Part shown: positions 24,450-30,661 of the stretch, piece after piece
Layout of the letters: each line of letters opens with the position of its first letter
Position numbering within the stretch: the stretch's first letter is position 1
NCBI RefSeq assembly: GCF_019890725.1
Contig: NZ_JAINZZ010000077.1
Coordinates: forward strand, 1-32,164
Direction: 5' to 3'
DNA length: 32,164 bases
Origin: Actinacidiphila acidipaludis
Lineage (GTDB): Bacteria > Actinomycetota > Actinomycetes > Streptomycetales > Streptomycetaceae
Program-made: the position numbers and the translations under genes
Notes under the pieces: generated by a model
Told to the model about the DNA's origin: nothing
What the model saw: the letters and a program-made list of their open reading frames with translations, nothing else
Database searches by the model: none

Positions 24450-25445
24450 GTGACGGAACGGAAGCCGTTACCCGACGGCCTCGCCTCGGACATCCGGCAT
24501 CTGGTCGCCGAACTGAGGTCGCTGAAGAACAGCGCCGGGCTCAGTCTGGCCGCGCTCGCCCGCCGCACCCCGTACAGCAAGTCCTCCTGGGAGCGCTATC
24601 TCAACGGCAAGGCGCTGCCGCCGCAGCACGCGGTGGCGGCCCTCGGCAAGCTGTCGCACGCCGACCCGGCGCGGCTGGCGGCGCTGTGGGAACTGGCGAA
24701 CACCGCATGGCACGCGCGCGAATCCGGGGACGAACGCGTTCCGGACGGCGAACCTCCGGCCCCCGGTGGGGAGGGCGTGCCCGGCAGCCCGTCCGTGACT
24801 TCCGCGGCGGAGGCCCGGGCCGACAGCGGACGGGAAGTGCTCGCGGGCGGGCACGAGCGGTTCAGCAGACGGACGTTGATCTGGACCGCGGTCGGCGTGG
24901 CCGCCGTGGTCGCCGCCTCGGCAGCAGCGCTGACGGGGGCGTTCGATGGTCACGGACCGGCGCAGCGCGGCCGGGACGGCGCGGCGGGGACGGGCACACC
25001 GTCCCGGCAACTCGACATCAACTGCTTCGCCGCGAGCTGCACCGGCAAGGACCCGGCGCAGGCCGGATGCGGTGACGTGTGGACGTCCGCGTTGTCGAAG
25101 ATCGGCGGGGTGTACGTGGAGCTGCGGTACAGCGACGCGTGCAAAGCGGCGTGGTCCCGGATCAGTTGGGGGCATCCCGGTGACGCCGCGCAGGTCGAGC
25201 GCACGGACGGCCGGACGTACGAGCGGAAAGTCCGCTACGACACCGACACGTTCAGTGCGATGGTCGCCGCGGCGAGCCCCTCGTCAGCGCGGGCCTGCGT
25301 CCTGCTGATCTCGGGCGTCCACGGGTGCACCGCCTGGGGTGGCAACCAGCACCTCACCGAGGCCCCCAACCCGCCGACGTCGCTGCTGACCCCGACCACC
25401 GCGTCGCCGGGCTCCTCGAAAGCCGCTGCCACGCAGGCCCGTTGA
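24450..25445 (+). CDS. XRE-type HTH membrane protein with extracellular DUF2690 domain (paralogue 2)
   Basis: A 331-aa paralogue of the protein at 22808-23833. The N-terminal helix-turn-helix (DIRHLVAELRSLKN, SLAALARRTPYSKSSWERYLNGKALPP) aligns closely with paralogue 1. A low-complexity linker precedes a membrane helix at about 143-163 and a C-terminal DUF2690 domain with INCFAASCTGKDPAQAGC and YVELRYSDACKAAWSRI. The end carries an extra Pro/Thr/Ser tail. The GTG at 24450 is chosen because GGAGG sits 6 nt upstream; the ATG at 24423 in frame has no good Shine-Dalgarno. It is divergent from the secreted peptidoglycan-binding-like gene, sharing a 126-bp promoter region. Presumably these proteins sense an envelope signal, but no DUF2690 function is established to my knowledge. 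Confidence 0.87.
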   Translation: MTERKPLPDGLASDIRHLVAELRSLKNSAGLSLAALARRTPYSKSSWERYLNGKALPPQHAVAALGKLSHADPARLAALWELANTAWHARESGDERVPDGEPPAPGGEGVPGSPSVTSAAEARADSGREVLAGGHERFSRRTLIWTAVGVAAVVAASAAALTGAFDGHGPAQRGRDGAAGTGTPSRQLDINCFAASCTGKDPAQAGCGDVWTSALSKIGGVYVELRYSDACKAAWSRISWGHPGDAAQVERTDGRTYERKVRYDTDTFSAMVAAASPSSARACVLLISGVHGCTAWGGNQHLTEAPNPPTSLLTPTTASPGSSKAAATQAR

Positions 25446-25472
25446 CGCACTTCTCGCGGGGAAGGTGAGAGC

Positions 25473-25491
25473 GGAATGGCTCTAGCATTCC
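25473..25491 (+). promoter_or_regulatory. Inverted repeat directly before the GNAT start
   Basis: GGAATG (25473-25478) and CATTCC (25486-25491) flank a 7-nt centre and end 3 nt before the ATG at 25495. TAGCAT (25483-25488) within it resembles a -10 box placed for a leaderless transcript. No Shine-Dalgarno is present. It may be an operator overlapping the promoter or a hairpin; no good -35 was found. Confidence 0.35.
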
Positions 25492-25494
25492 GTC

Positions 25495-25992
25495 ATGTCA
25501 CCTGACCATCCGACGATCCGCCCCGCCCGTTCGACCGATGATGCGGCGCTGGTGGCGCTCGACCGGGCCGGCTGGTCCTGGCTGAGCGAGGTCGCGCCCC
25601 GACGGGCCGCGGACTCCGCGATGTTCGGCGACACGTGCCCGGCCGATGACTTCCTGGTGGCCGAACTCGGCGGTCGCGTCGTGGGGTACGTCCGTCAGGT
25701 TCCTCCGACCCCGCTCGTCAGCAACCGGCACGTCCGGCAGATCCGGGGGCTGCAGGTGTCCACCGACGCCCGCGGCCACGGCGTCGGGCGAGCCCTGGTC
25801 GAGGCCGCCTGCGCAGCCGCTCTGGCCGAGGGCGCCCGCCGGATGACGCTGCGCGTGCTCGGCCACAACGCCCCGGCCCGCCGCCTCTACGAGCGGTGCG
25901 GTTTCCGGGTCGAGGGCGTGCTGCCGGACGAGTTCCTGCTGAACGGCGCCTACGTCGACGACGTCCTGATGGGCCGCCCCCTCCCCGACTGA
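25495..25992 (+). CDS. GNAT family N-acetyltransferase
   Basis: A 165-aa acetyl-CoA-dependent acyltransferase. The core GNAT elements are present: strand VRQIRGLQVSTDARGHGVGRAL with the acetyl-CoA pyrophosphate motif R-G-x-G-x-G (residues 93-98), helix VEAACAAALAEGARRMTLRVLGHN, and the C-terminal APARRLYERCGFRVEG signature. The length is typical of a single GNAT domain of the Rim/Pat-like type. The acceptor substrate is unknown. No Shine-Dalgarno precedes the ATG at 25495, and a short inverted repeat lies just upstream, so the mRNA may be leaderless. It follows the second DUF2690 gene by 49 bp but probably has its own promoter. Confidence 0.9.
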   Translation: MSPDHPTIRPARSTDDAALVALDRAGWSWLSEVAPRRAADSAMFGDTCPADDFLVAELGGRVVGYVRQVPPTPLVSNRHVRQIRGLQVSTDARGHGVGRALVEAACAAALAEGARRMTLRVLGHNAPARRLYERCGFRVEGVLPDEFLLNGAYVDDVLMGRPLPD

Positions 25993-26256
25993 CCGGGCGG
26001 CCCGTGCCGCGCTCCCACCAGCCCGAAAGCGGAGGCCAACGGTTCGGTTGGTCAGTTATGCGGCTATCGCTCACAATGGCGAGGTGCATGATCTCTTGAC
26101 GAAGGTGCGGGGCTTCGTGACCCGGGTGCGGGGCCTCTCGGCGAGGTGCGAGGTGCGGCCCGTGATCCTCCTGCCGTAACGGCTGCCGGGCCCCTGATGC
26201 GGGCCCCGTCCCTGAACACTCGCTTCATCCTTCACCCATCACAGTCAGGAACGCTG

Positions 26257-26388
26257 ATGATGACGGAACCCATCGTGCCGATGGACGTCACCGCGACCAC
26301 GGCCCCGAGAGCCGGCGACCGCCCGGCCGCGGCCCCCTGCCCCGCCGTACCCCGTGCGAGGGTCACCACGGCGGTGTCCGCGTCATGA
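26257..26388 (+). CDS. Possible small ORF translationally coupled to the SGNH hydrolase
   Basis: A 43-aa frame starting with two adjacent ATGs, preceded by AGGA with a 6-nt gap. Its TGA at 26386-26388 overlaps the ATG of the hydrolase as ATGA, the typical translational-coupling arrangement. The predicted peptide (MMTEPIVPMDV, then Thr/Ala/Pro-rich) has no recognised motif. The downstream gene lacks a good Shine-Dalgarno of its own, which is consistent with coupling. It could also be chance. Confidence 0.35.
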   Translation: MMTEPIVPMDVTATTAPRAGDRPAAAPCPAVPRARVTTAVSAS

Positions 26389-27668
26389 TGCGCGCCCTCG
26401 CCCGGACAGCGATGTTCGGCGGCCTGGGCATCGCCCTGGCCCTGCCCAGCGCGGGCGCCGCCCACGCCGTGCACGTCTCCGTCCCCGGAACGGAAGCGGC
26501 ACACGCCGTGCACATCTCCACCGCCACCTCGCACTGGACCGCGACCTGGACGGCCGGCCCGACCGCGGCGATGCCGTCCGGTCTCTCGCACAACGGCCTG
26601 ACCGACCGGACGATCCGCAACGTCGTCTACTCCAGCATCGGCGGCTCGACCCTGCGCGTCAGGCTCACCAACCGGTACGGCGTCCGGCCCGTCACCTTCG
26701 AGCAGGTGACGGTCGGGCACGCCGCCGGACCGGACGCAACCGCCGTCGCCCCCGTCACCTTCGGCGGCGCGACGTCCGTGACGATCCCGGTCGGCGGCGA
26801 CGTGGCCAGCGACCCCGTGCGGCTGCGGGTGGGACGCGACCAGGCCCTCGCGGTCAGTCTGTTCAGCGCGACGGCCACCGGGCCGGCCACGTACCACAAC
26901 GCCGCGCACACCACCTCGTACCTCGCGGCGGGTGACCATGCGGCGGACGGCGCCGGCACCGCGTTCACCGACCGGACGAGGTCCTGGTTCTTCCTGGACG
27001 GTGTCGACGTTCTCGCCGCACCGCACGTGGGCGCGATCGTGGCGCTCGGCGACTCCATCACCGACGGGACGGGGACGGCCGTCGACTCCAACACCCGTTG
27101 GACCAACGATCTGTTCGCCCGTATCGCCGCCGGCCCTCCCGGGCGCCTGGAAGCGGTGACGAACTCCGGGATCGGCGGCAACGAGGTGACGCTCGACCGT
27201 CAGCCGCCGCTGTACGGGCCCAGCGCCCGGCACCGGCTCGACGCGGACGTGCTCGACCAGCCGGGAGTGACTCTTGTGCTGGTCTCCGAGGGCATCAACG
27301 ACCTGAAGGCGGGCGAGGTGCCGGCGGGCCGGGTCATCGCCGGGCTGCGGGACATCGCCGACCGGATCCACGCCGCCGGCCTCAAGGCCGTCGGCTTCAC
27401 CATCACGCCGTGCGGCGGCTACTCCCGGTGCGGCGCCGGCCCGCTGGCCCAAAGAGCCCTCGTCAACGACTGGATCCGCACCTCCGGCACGTTCGACGCC
27501 GTGGTCGACTTCGACGCGGTCGTCCGCGACCCCGCGGCCACCGATCGCCTGCTGCCCGCCTACGACAGCGGCGACCACCTCCACCCCGATGCCGCCGCCT
27601 ACCAGCGCATGGCCGACGCGATCGACCTGACCGCCCTGAACCACCTCGTCACCCGCCCGCGCGACTGA
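26385..27668 (+). CDS. Secreted SGNH/GDSL hydrolase
   Basis: A 427-aa exported esterase/lipase-like enzyme. The signal peptide covers about residues 1-27 (hydrophobic FGGLGIALALPSAGAAHA). A beta-sandwich-like N-terminal region (about 45-210) precedes the SGNH domain: GDSITDG with nucleophile Ser224 (block I), SGIGGNE with Gly (block II), EGIND with Asn305 (block III) and DSGDHLHPD with Asp397 and His400 (block V). This order matches the rhamnogalacturonan-acetylesterase-like/XynE-type SGNH hydrolases of Streptomyces. It probably deacylates polysaccharides or lipids outside the cell. AAHAVH-V/I-S is duplicated around the cleavage region (residues 25-45). The ATG at 26385 overlaps a small upstream ORF. 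Confidence 0.9.
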   Translation: MMRALARTAMFGGLGIALALPSAGAAHAVHVSVPGTEAAHAVHISTATSHWTATWTAGPTAAMPSGLSHNGLTDRTIRNVVYSSIGGSTLRVRLTNRYGVRPVTFEQVTVGHAAGPDATAVAPVTFGGATSVTIPVGGDVASDPVRLRVGRDQALAVSLFSATATGPATYHNAAHTTSYLAAGDHAADGAGTAFTDRTRSWFFLDGVDVLAAPHVGAIVALGDSITDGTGTAVDSNTRWTNDLFARIAAGPPGRLEAVTNSGIGGNEVTLDRQPPLYGPSARHRLDADVLDQPGVTLVLVSEGINDLKAGEVPAGRVIAGLRDIADRIHAAGLKAVGFTITPCGGYSRCGAGPLAQRALVNDWIRTSGTFDAVVDFDAVVRDPAATDRLLPAYDSGDHLHPDAAAYQRMADAIDLTALNHLVTRPRD

Positions 27669-27699
27669 ACCGCCCTCCCGGTCGGTCGAACGGCTCGTC

Positions 27700-27820
27700 G
27701 CTCGCTCCAGCGGAACCAGGCGTGCTCGCCGTCCATGTGCGGCAGGAACTCCGCGACCGGGCCCGCGGGAGCGACGAGTTGGCGTTTCCCGCCGATCTCG
27801 CCCGCCTCCGCGTCCCAGCT
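27700..27820 (-). pseudogene. Degenerate coding fragment (about 40 codons)
   Basis: In the 258-bp gap between convergent genes, the minus strand reads WDAEAGEIGGKRQL followed by VAPAGPVAEFLPHMDGEHAWFRW with high third-position GC and balanced, protein-like composition. On both sides the frame becomes Arg-rich and non-coding and no in-frame start is near. It looks like the remnant of a gene whose identity I cannot name. It could be chance open frame. Confidence 0.35.
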
Positions 27821-27927
27821 GCCACACCCATCGCGCCGGTCCCGTTCCGGGCAACCTCCCACCCCGGTCTGACACCACCGCGGTGCGCGGCCGCTCGCGC
27901 TCCGTGCGTCACAACGCGCGCGCGGCC

Positions 27928-28281
27928 TCAGCAGCCGCAGCCGCGCTCGACCGCGTAGGGCAGGCCGACGGCCAGGGACAGCAGGATCAGACGGATGAGA
28001 CTCACCGCGAAGGCGGCCCGTACGGACTGCGGGTGGGTGCGGCGGCGCAGCGCGGCGTACCAGGTGGCGCCCACCGACACCGTCAGCAGTACGGCGAACC
28101 AGGTCAGCGAGCCGGACGGTGCCACGCGTGGCCCGCCCTCCTCGGCGTGACTCAGCAAGGCGGCCCAGCACGCGTGGACCACCACACAACTGACCGCCAG
28201 ATCGGCCACCATGACGGCCAGCCACACCCAGCCCGGCCCGAACCTGCGAACCGCTCCCCCGTCAACGCGTCCGTGCGCCAT
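27928..28281 (-). CDS. Small polytopic membrane protein (117 aa)
   Basis: Three hydrophobic segments are visible: about residues 18-41 (WVWLAVMVADLAVSCVVVHACWAALL), 54-72 (SLTWFAVLLTVSVGATWYA) and 86-106 (AFAVSLIRLILLSLAVGLPYAV), with a basic loop RRRTHPQSVR and a cysteine-ending tail ERGCGC. No family recognised. The ATG at 28281 is preceded closely by a G-rich stretch; the ATG at 28332 would add 17 residues. It is convergent with the SGNH hydrolase gene and divergent from the apparently frameshifted gene. Confidence 0.65.
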   Translation of the reverse strand: MAHGRVDGGAVRRFGPGWVWLAVMVADLAVSCVVVHACWAALLSHAEEGGPRVAPSGSLTWFAVLLTVSVGATWYAALRRRTHPQSVRAAFAVSLIRLILLSLAVGLPYAVERGCGC

Positions 28282-28389
28282 CTCCGCCCCCGGCCCCCGT
28301 CCCGCCGCCCCCGCGACGATCGAGCGAGCCATGTTATCCGCAGGAGCAGGCCGGCCCCCATCGATTTTGCGAGCCCCCGGCCCAGCCCC

Positions 28390-28847
28390 GTGTGTCAGCC
28401 CTCGCGCCTGACGTTCCGCCATGACTGGGTCGGTACGCCCACCGGCACGCTGGTCGAGGTCGACATCGACGCCGCCCACGCGGCGGAGCACGACCTGCCG
28501 GCCGGCTCGCCCCTGTCCGCACCGGCCGCCACGGCATCGGGCGACCTCGTCGTGGCCCGCGGTGACGGCGAACGCGTCCTCGCGCGCCTCGACCCCGGGG
28601 ATGCCGAAGCCACGGCCCCCCGGAGACGGCGGCCGCCGCGGCCGCGGCGGTGTCGGCGTTCCTGGACGGGACGTCCGGCCTTCCGCACGACGCCGACCTG
28701 GAAACCGGCCTGATCCTCACCGGCGGAGACCGCACCTGGGAGCCGGACGACCTCGCGGCGGTGGACTCCGCCACGTCCGCCGACCCGGGCAGGCTCCGGC
28801 TCCGGACCGCGGTGAACCGCCTCCACGACTGCCCGCGCGACCGCTGA
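28390..28847 (+). pseudogene. Small gene apparently interrupted by a one-base frameshift
   Basis: Two protein-like segments lie in adjacent frames. The first (frame of 28390) reads LTFRHDWVGTPTGTLVEVDID and on to GDLVVARGDGERVLARLDPGDAEATAP. The second, ending at 28847, reads ETAAAAAAVSAFLDGTSGLPHDADL to RLHDCPRDR. They join if one C is added to the C run at 28616-28621, giving about 150 aa. The repeated GD/DG acidic pattern and alternation suggest a small soluble protein; I do not recognise the family. Start unclear: GTG 28390 is possible but lacks a Shine-Dalgarno. The cause is either a true frameshift mutation or a sequencing/assembly error in the homopolymer. Confidence 0.55.
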
Positions 28848-28858
28848 CGCCACCCGCC

Positions 28859-28884
28859 GCCGGGCGTGCGTTGCGCCGCCCGGC
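28859..28884. terminator. Hairpin after the frameshifted gene
   Basis: GCCGGGCG (28859-28866) and CGCCCGGC (28877-28884) form a perfect 8-bp stem with a 10-nt loop, 11 nt after the TGA at 28845-28847. This supports a real transcription unit ending there. Confidence 0.55.
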
Positions 28885-28983
28885 TGATGCCGGGGGCCGA
28901 ACCCGGGTGTCCGGAAGGGCCGGGCGGCGGCAGCCGGTGAAGCTGGGACGTCCCTTTCGGATCGCCCAGTCCTCGGAGTCTCG

Positions 28984-29535
28984 ATGAAACGCGCTTTCCC
29001 GGTGTCCGCGTGCGCGGCCGCCCTGCTGATGACCGCCCTCAGCGGGTGCGGCAGCAGCTCCAAGTCCAGCACTGGCGCCGCGGCCACCACCGCGCCCTCC
29101 TCGGCAACCGCCTCCGCCGTCGTCACCACGCAGGGGGCCGTCGCCGACGCGTCCAGCAGCCCCAGCGCCCAGGCCACGGTGGCCACGCACAACGCCGGCG
29201 GCAAGCTCGGCACCATCCTGGTCGACGGCAAGGGCCGCACGCTCTACCTGTTCATGGCCGACAAGACCGACATGTCGACTTGCACGGGCGCCTGTGCGGC
29301 GGCCTGGCCCCCCCTGCTCAGCAAGGGCCAGCCCAAGGCGGGCAGCGGCACCAAGAGCAACCTGCTCGGCACCAGCAAGCGGTCCGACGGCACGACCCAG
29401 GTCACGTACAACAAGCACCCGCTGTACTACTTCTCCGGCGACAGCAAGCCCGGCCAGACCAACGGCCAGGACCTGAACCAGTTCGGGGCGCTGTGGTACG
29501 TCGTGAACCCCGCGGGCAAGCAGGTCGAGACGTGA
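28984..29535 (+). CDS. Lipoprotein with PF03640-type (Lipoprotein_15) repeats
   Basis: A 183-aa predicted lipoprotein. The signal sequence ends in a lipobox LSGC, with Cys22 as the lipidated residue, followed by a Ser/Thr/Ala-rich tether to about residue 75. Two tandem copies of the 'secreted repeat of unknown function' follow: LGTILVDGKGRTLYLFMADK with CTGACAAAWPPL (about 76-110), and the second with QVTYNKHPLYYFSGDSKPGQTNGQ and LWYVVNPAGK. The TCTGACAAAWP motif is the family's signature. Its ligand or partner is unknown. GGAG lies 6 nt before the ATG at 28984. It is followed by a DUF6529 membrane protein gene, 41 bp away. Confidence 0.92.
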   Translation: MKRAFPVSACAAALLMTALSGCGSSSKSSTGAAATTAPSSATASAVVTTQGAVADASSSPSAQATVATHNAGGKLGTILVDGKGRTLYLFMADKTDMSTCTGACAAAWPPLLSKGQPKAGSGTKSNLLGTSKRSDGTTQVTYNKHPLYYFSGDSKPGQTNGQDLNQFGALWYVVNPAGKQVET

Positions 29536-29536
29536 C

Positions 29537-29571
29537 GAGCCGGCCCCGGTCCGCCGAGGCGGGGACGGCTC
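29537..29571. terminator. Hairpin between the lipoprotein and DUF6529 genes
   Basis: GAGCCG-CCCCG (29537-29548) pairs with CGGGG-CGGCTC (29560-29571) with one G/A mismatch and an 11-nt loop: 11 paired bases. It ends 4 nt before the GTG at 29576, so it sits where that gene's ribosome-binding site should be. It could limit read-through and control DUF6529 expression. Confidence 0.55.
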
Positions 29572-29575
29572 TTCC

Positions 29576-30163
29576 GTGAGCAGCCCCGACCACCAGGACG
29601 AACGCCCGGCCAGGAAACCGACGGCCCGGCCCGCCCTGATCGTGCTCGCCGTCCTGCTGCCGTTCGCGGCAGCGGTCGGCGTGTACGAGTGGGCCAGCCA
29701 CGTGACCCCGGACTACAACGCCGGTCTGTTCGGCGTCAACGGCGTCGACACCTTCGAGCTCAAGGCGCGCCTGGCCACCGCGCTGCTCGGCCTGGCCGTG
29801 ATCCAGCTCCTGCTCGCGCTGTGGATGTACGGGCGGGTGCCCGGCGGCCGGCCCGCGCCGAAGCCGGTGCGCACCACGCACCGCGTCATCGGCCTGCTCG
29901 CCTTCCTGCTGTCCCTGCCCATCGCCATCCACTGCATCACCGCGTACGGGTTCGAGACGACCAACGCCCGCGTCACCATCCACTCCAGCTGCGGCTGCCT
30001 GCTGTACGGGGCGTTCGTCGCCAAGGTCGTGGTCGTGCGCAGCAGGCGCCTGCCCGGCTGGGCCCTGCCGCTGGCCGGCAGCGTCCTGATCTGCGCGATC
30101 GGCGTGATGTGGTACTCGGCCGCACTGTGGGTGTTCAACGGCGACACCCTCCCGCCCGTGTAG
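29576..30163 (+). CDS. DUF6529-like polytopic membrane protein, possible cytochrome b-type
   Basis: A 195-aa membrane protein with about five hydrophobic segments (roughly 20-38, 66-85, 103-124, 137-155, 162-185). Histidines sit at the helix starts and ends: His102 (TTHRVIG), His119 (AIHCITAYG) and His136 (VTIHSSCGC), with 17-residue spacings. Family resemblance is to DUF6529, seen in Streptomyces. The His pattern recalls cytochrome b561 or ferric-reductase-like heme-binding helices, but heme binding is only inference. Start GTG 29576 lacks a Shine-Dalgarno because a hairpin lies directly upstream. Its position after a PF03640 lipoprotein suggests a joint envelope redox role. Confidence 0.75.
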   Translation: MSSPDHQDERPARKPTARPALIVLAVLLPFAAAVGVYEWASHVTPDYNAGLFGVNGVDTFELKARLATALLGLAVIQLLLALWMYGRVPGGRPAPKPVRTTHRVIGLLAFLLSLPIAIHCITAYGFETTNARVTIHSSCGCLLYGAFVAKVVVVRSRRLPGWALPLAGSVLICAIGVMWYSAALWVFNGDTLPPV

Positions 30164-30216
30164 GCTCCCCTCCCCCACGGCGCGGACCGACCGCACAGGC
30201 GGCGCACCCGCGGGTC

Positions 30217-30237
30217 GCCCGGCGCGCGCCGCCGGGC
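30217..30237. terminator. Hairpin terminator after the DUF6529 gene
   Basis: GCCCGGCG (30217-30224) and CGCCGGGC (30230-30237) form a perfect 8-bp stem with loop CGCGC, 53 nt after the stop codon. It precedes the AT-rich leader of the cold-shock gene. Confidence 0.6.
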
Positions 30238-30280
30238 TGTGCTACTGTTTTCACGTTGCAGTTGTGGTACCCATGAACCT

Positions 30281-30326
30281 ATGTGCGCCTGACGGAGATG
30301 TTTTCTGCAGGCGCATATTTTGTTTT
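30281..30326 (+). promoter_or_regulatory. Terminator-like leader hairpin with U-tract before the cold-shock gene
   Basis: TGCGCCTG (30284-30291) pairs perfectly with CAGGCGCA (30308-30315); three more pairs (one G-U) extend it outward to an 11-bp stem. The loop is 16 nt. TATTTTGTTTT follows directly (30316-30326), an unusual T-rich run in this genome. In a 5' leader such a structure can act as a transcriptional attenuator. A TTGCAG (30256-30261) may be a -35, with a TATG near 30280, but the start of transcription is not clear. Confidence 0.6.
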
Positions 30327-30332
30327 ACCGGC

Positions 30333-30367
30333 TTCTCCGGATGGGGCCTCTGCCTACAGAAGGAGAA
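30333..30367 (+). promoter_or_regulatory. Possible Shine-Dalgarno sequestration in the cold-shock leader
   Basis: TTCTCC (30333-30338) is fully complementary to GGAGAA (30362-30367), which covers the Shine-Dalgarno of the cold-shock gene. Pairing would enclose 23 nt and hide the ribosome-binding site; it is short and probably metastable. A temperature-dependent switch is possible but unproven. Confidence 0.3.
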
Positions 30368-30371
30368 TGTC

Positions 30372-30575
30372 ATGGCACAGGGAACCGTGAAGTGGTTCAA
30401 CTCTGAAAAGGGCTTCGGCTTCATCGAGCAGGACGGCGGCGGCCCCGACGTCTTCGCCCACTACTCGAACATCGCGACCCAGGGCTTCCGTGAGCTGCAC
30501 GAGGGCCAGCGGGTCAGCTTCGACGTCACGCAGGGCCAGAAGGGCCCGCAGGCGGAGAACATCGTTCCCGCCTGA
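30372..30575 (+). CDS. Cold-shock protein (CspA family)
   Basis: A 67-aa single-domain nucleic-acid chaperone. The start MAQGTVKWFNSEKGFGFI carries RNP1 (KGFGFI), and DVFAHYSNI carries RNP2 (VFAHY). The ending QGQKGPQAENIVPA is the usual fold closure. The length is exactly that of Streptomyces CspA/ScoF-type proteins, which melt RNA structure during cold shock and growth transitions. The ATG at 30372 has AAGGAGA at 5 nt. The frame stays open upstream to 30264 but that part is Cys/Phe-rich and covers the leader hairpin, so it is not coding. A DEAD-box helicase gene follows, a natural functional pair. Confidence 0.95.
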   Translation: MAQGTVKWFNSEKGFGFIEQDGGGPDVFAHYSNIATQGFRELHEGQRVSFDVTQGQKGPQAENIVPA

Positions 30576-30596
30576 TCGCCGACGCGTCACCACTCA

Positions 30597-30629
30597 CCGG
30601 GGTCCGCACCGTCACGGTGCGGATCCCGG
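30597..30629. terminator. Hairpin between the cold-shock and DEAD-box genes
   Basis: CCGGGGTCCGCACC (30597-30610) pairs with GGTGCGGATCCCGG (30616-30629): 14 pairs including one G-U, with loop GTCAC, followed by TTTGT. It is a strong terminator that would allow partial read-through into the helicase gene. Confidence 0.7.
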
Positions 30630-30661
30630 TTTGTGCTGTATTCAGGAAGGCAGACTGCTGC

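Noticed and set aside
26090..26180. Clustered GGTGCG(G/A)G motifs before the SGNH hydrolase region
   Set aside because: Spacing is irregular and matches are short in a GC-rich background; not enough for a repeat or CRISPR-like array.
28421..28987. 188-aa Arg/Pro-rich frame
   Set aside because: It is a shadow frame of the apparently frameshifted gene; composition is typical of a GC-rich off-frame reading.
30264..30371. 36-residue extension of the cold-shock protein in the same frame
   Set aside because: Composition is Cys/Phe-rich and unlike the family, and the region forms a leader hairpin with a U-tract; the ATG at 30372 has an ideal Shine-Dalgarno.
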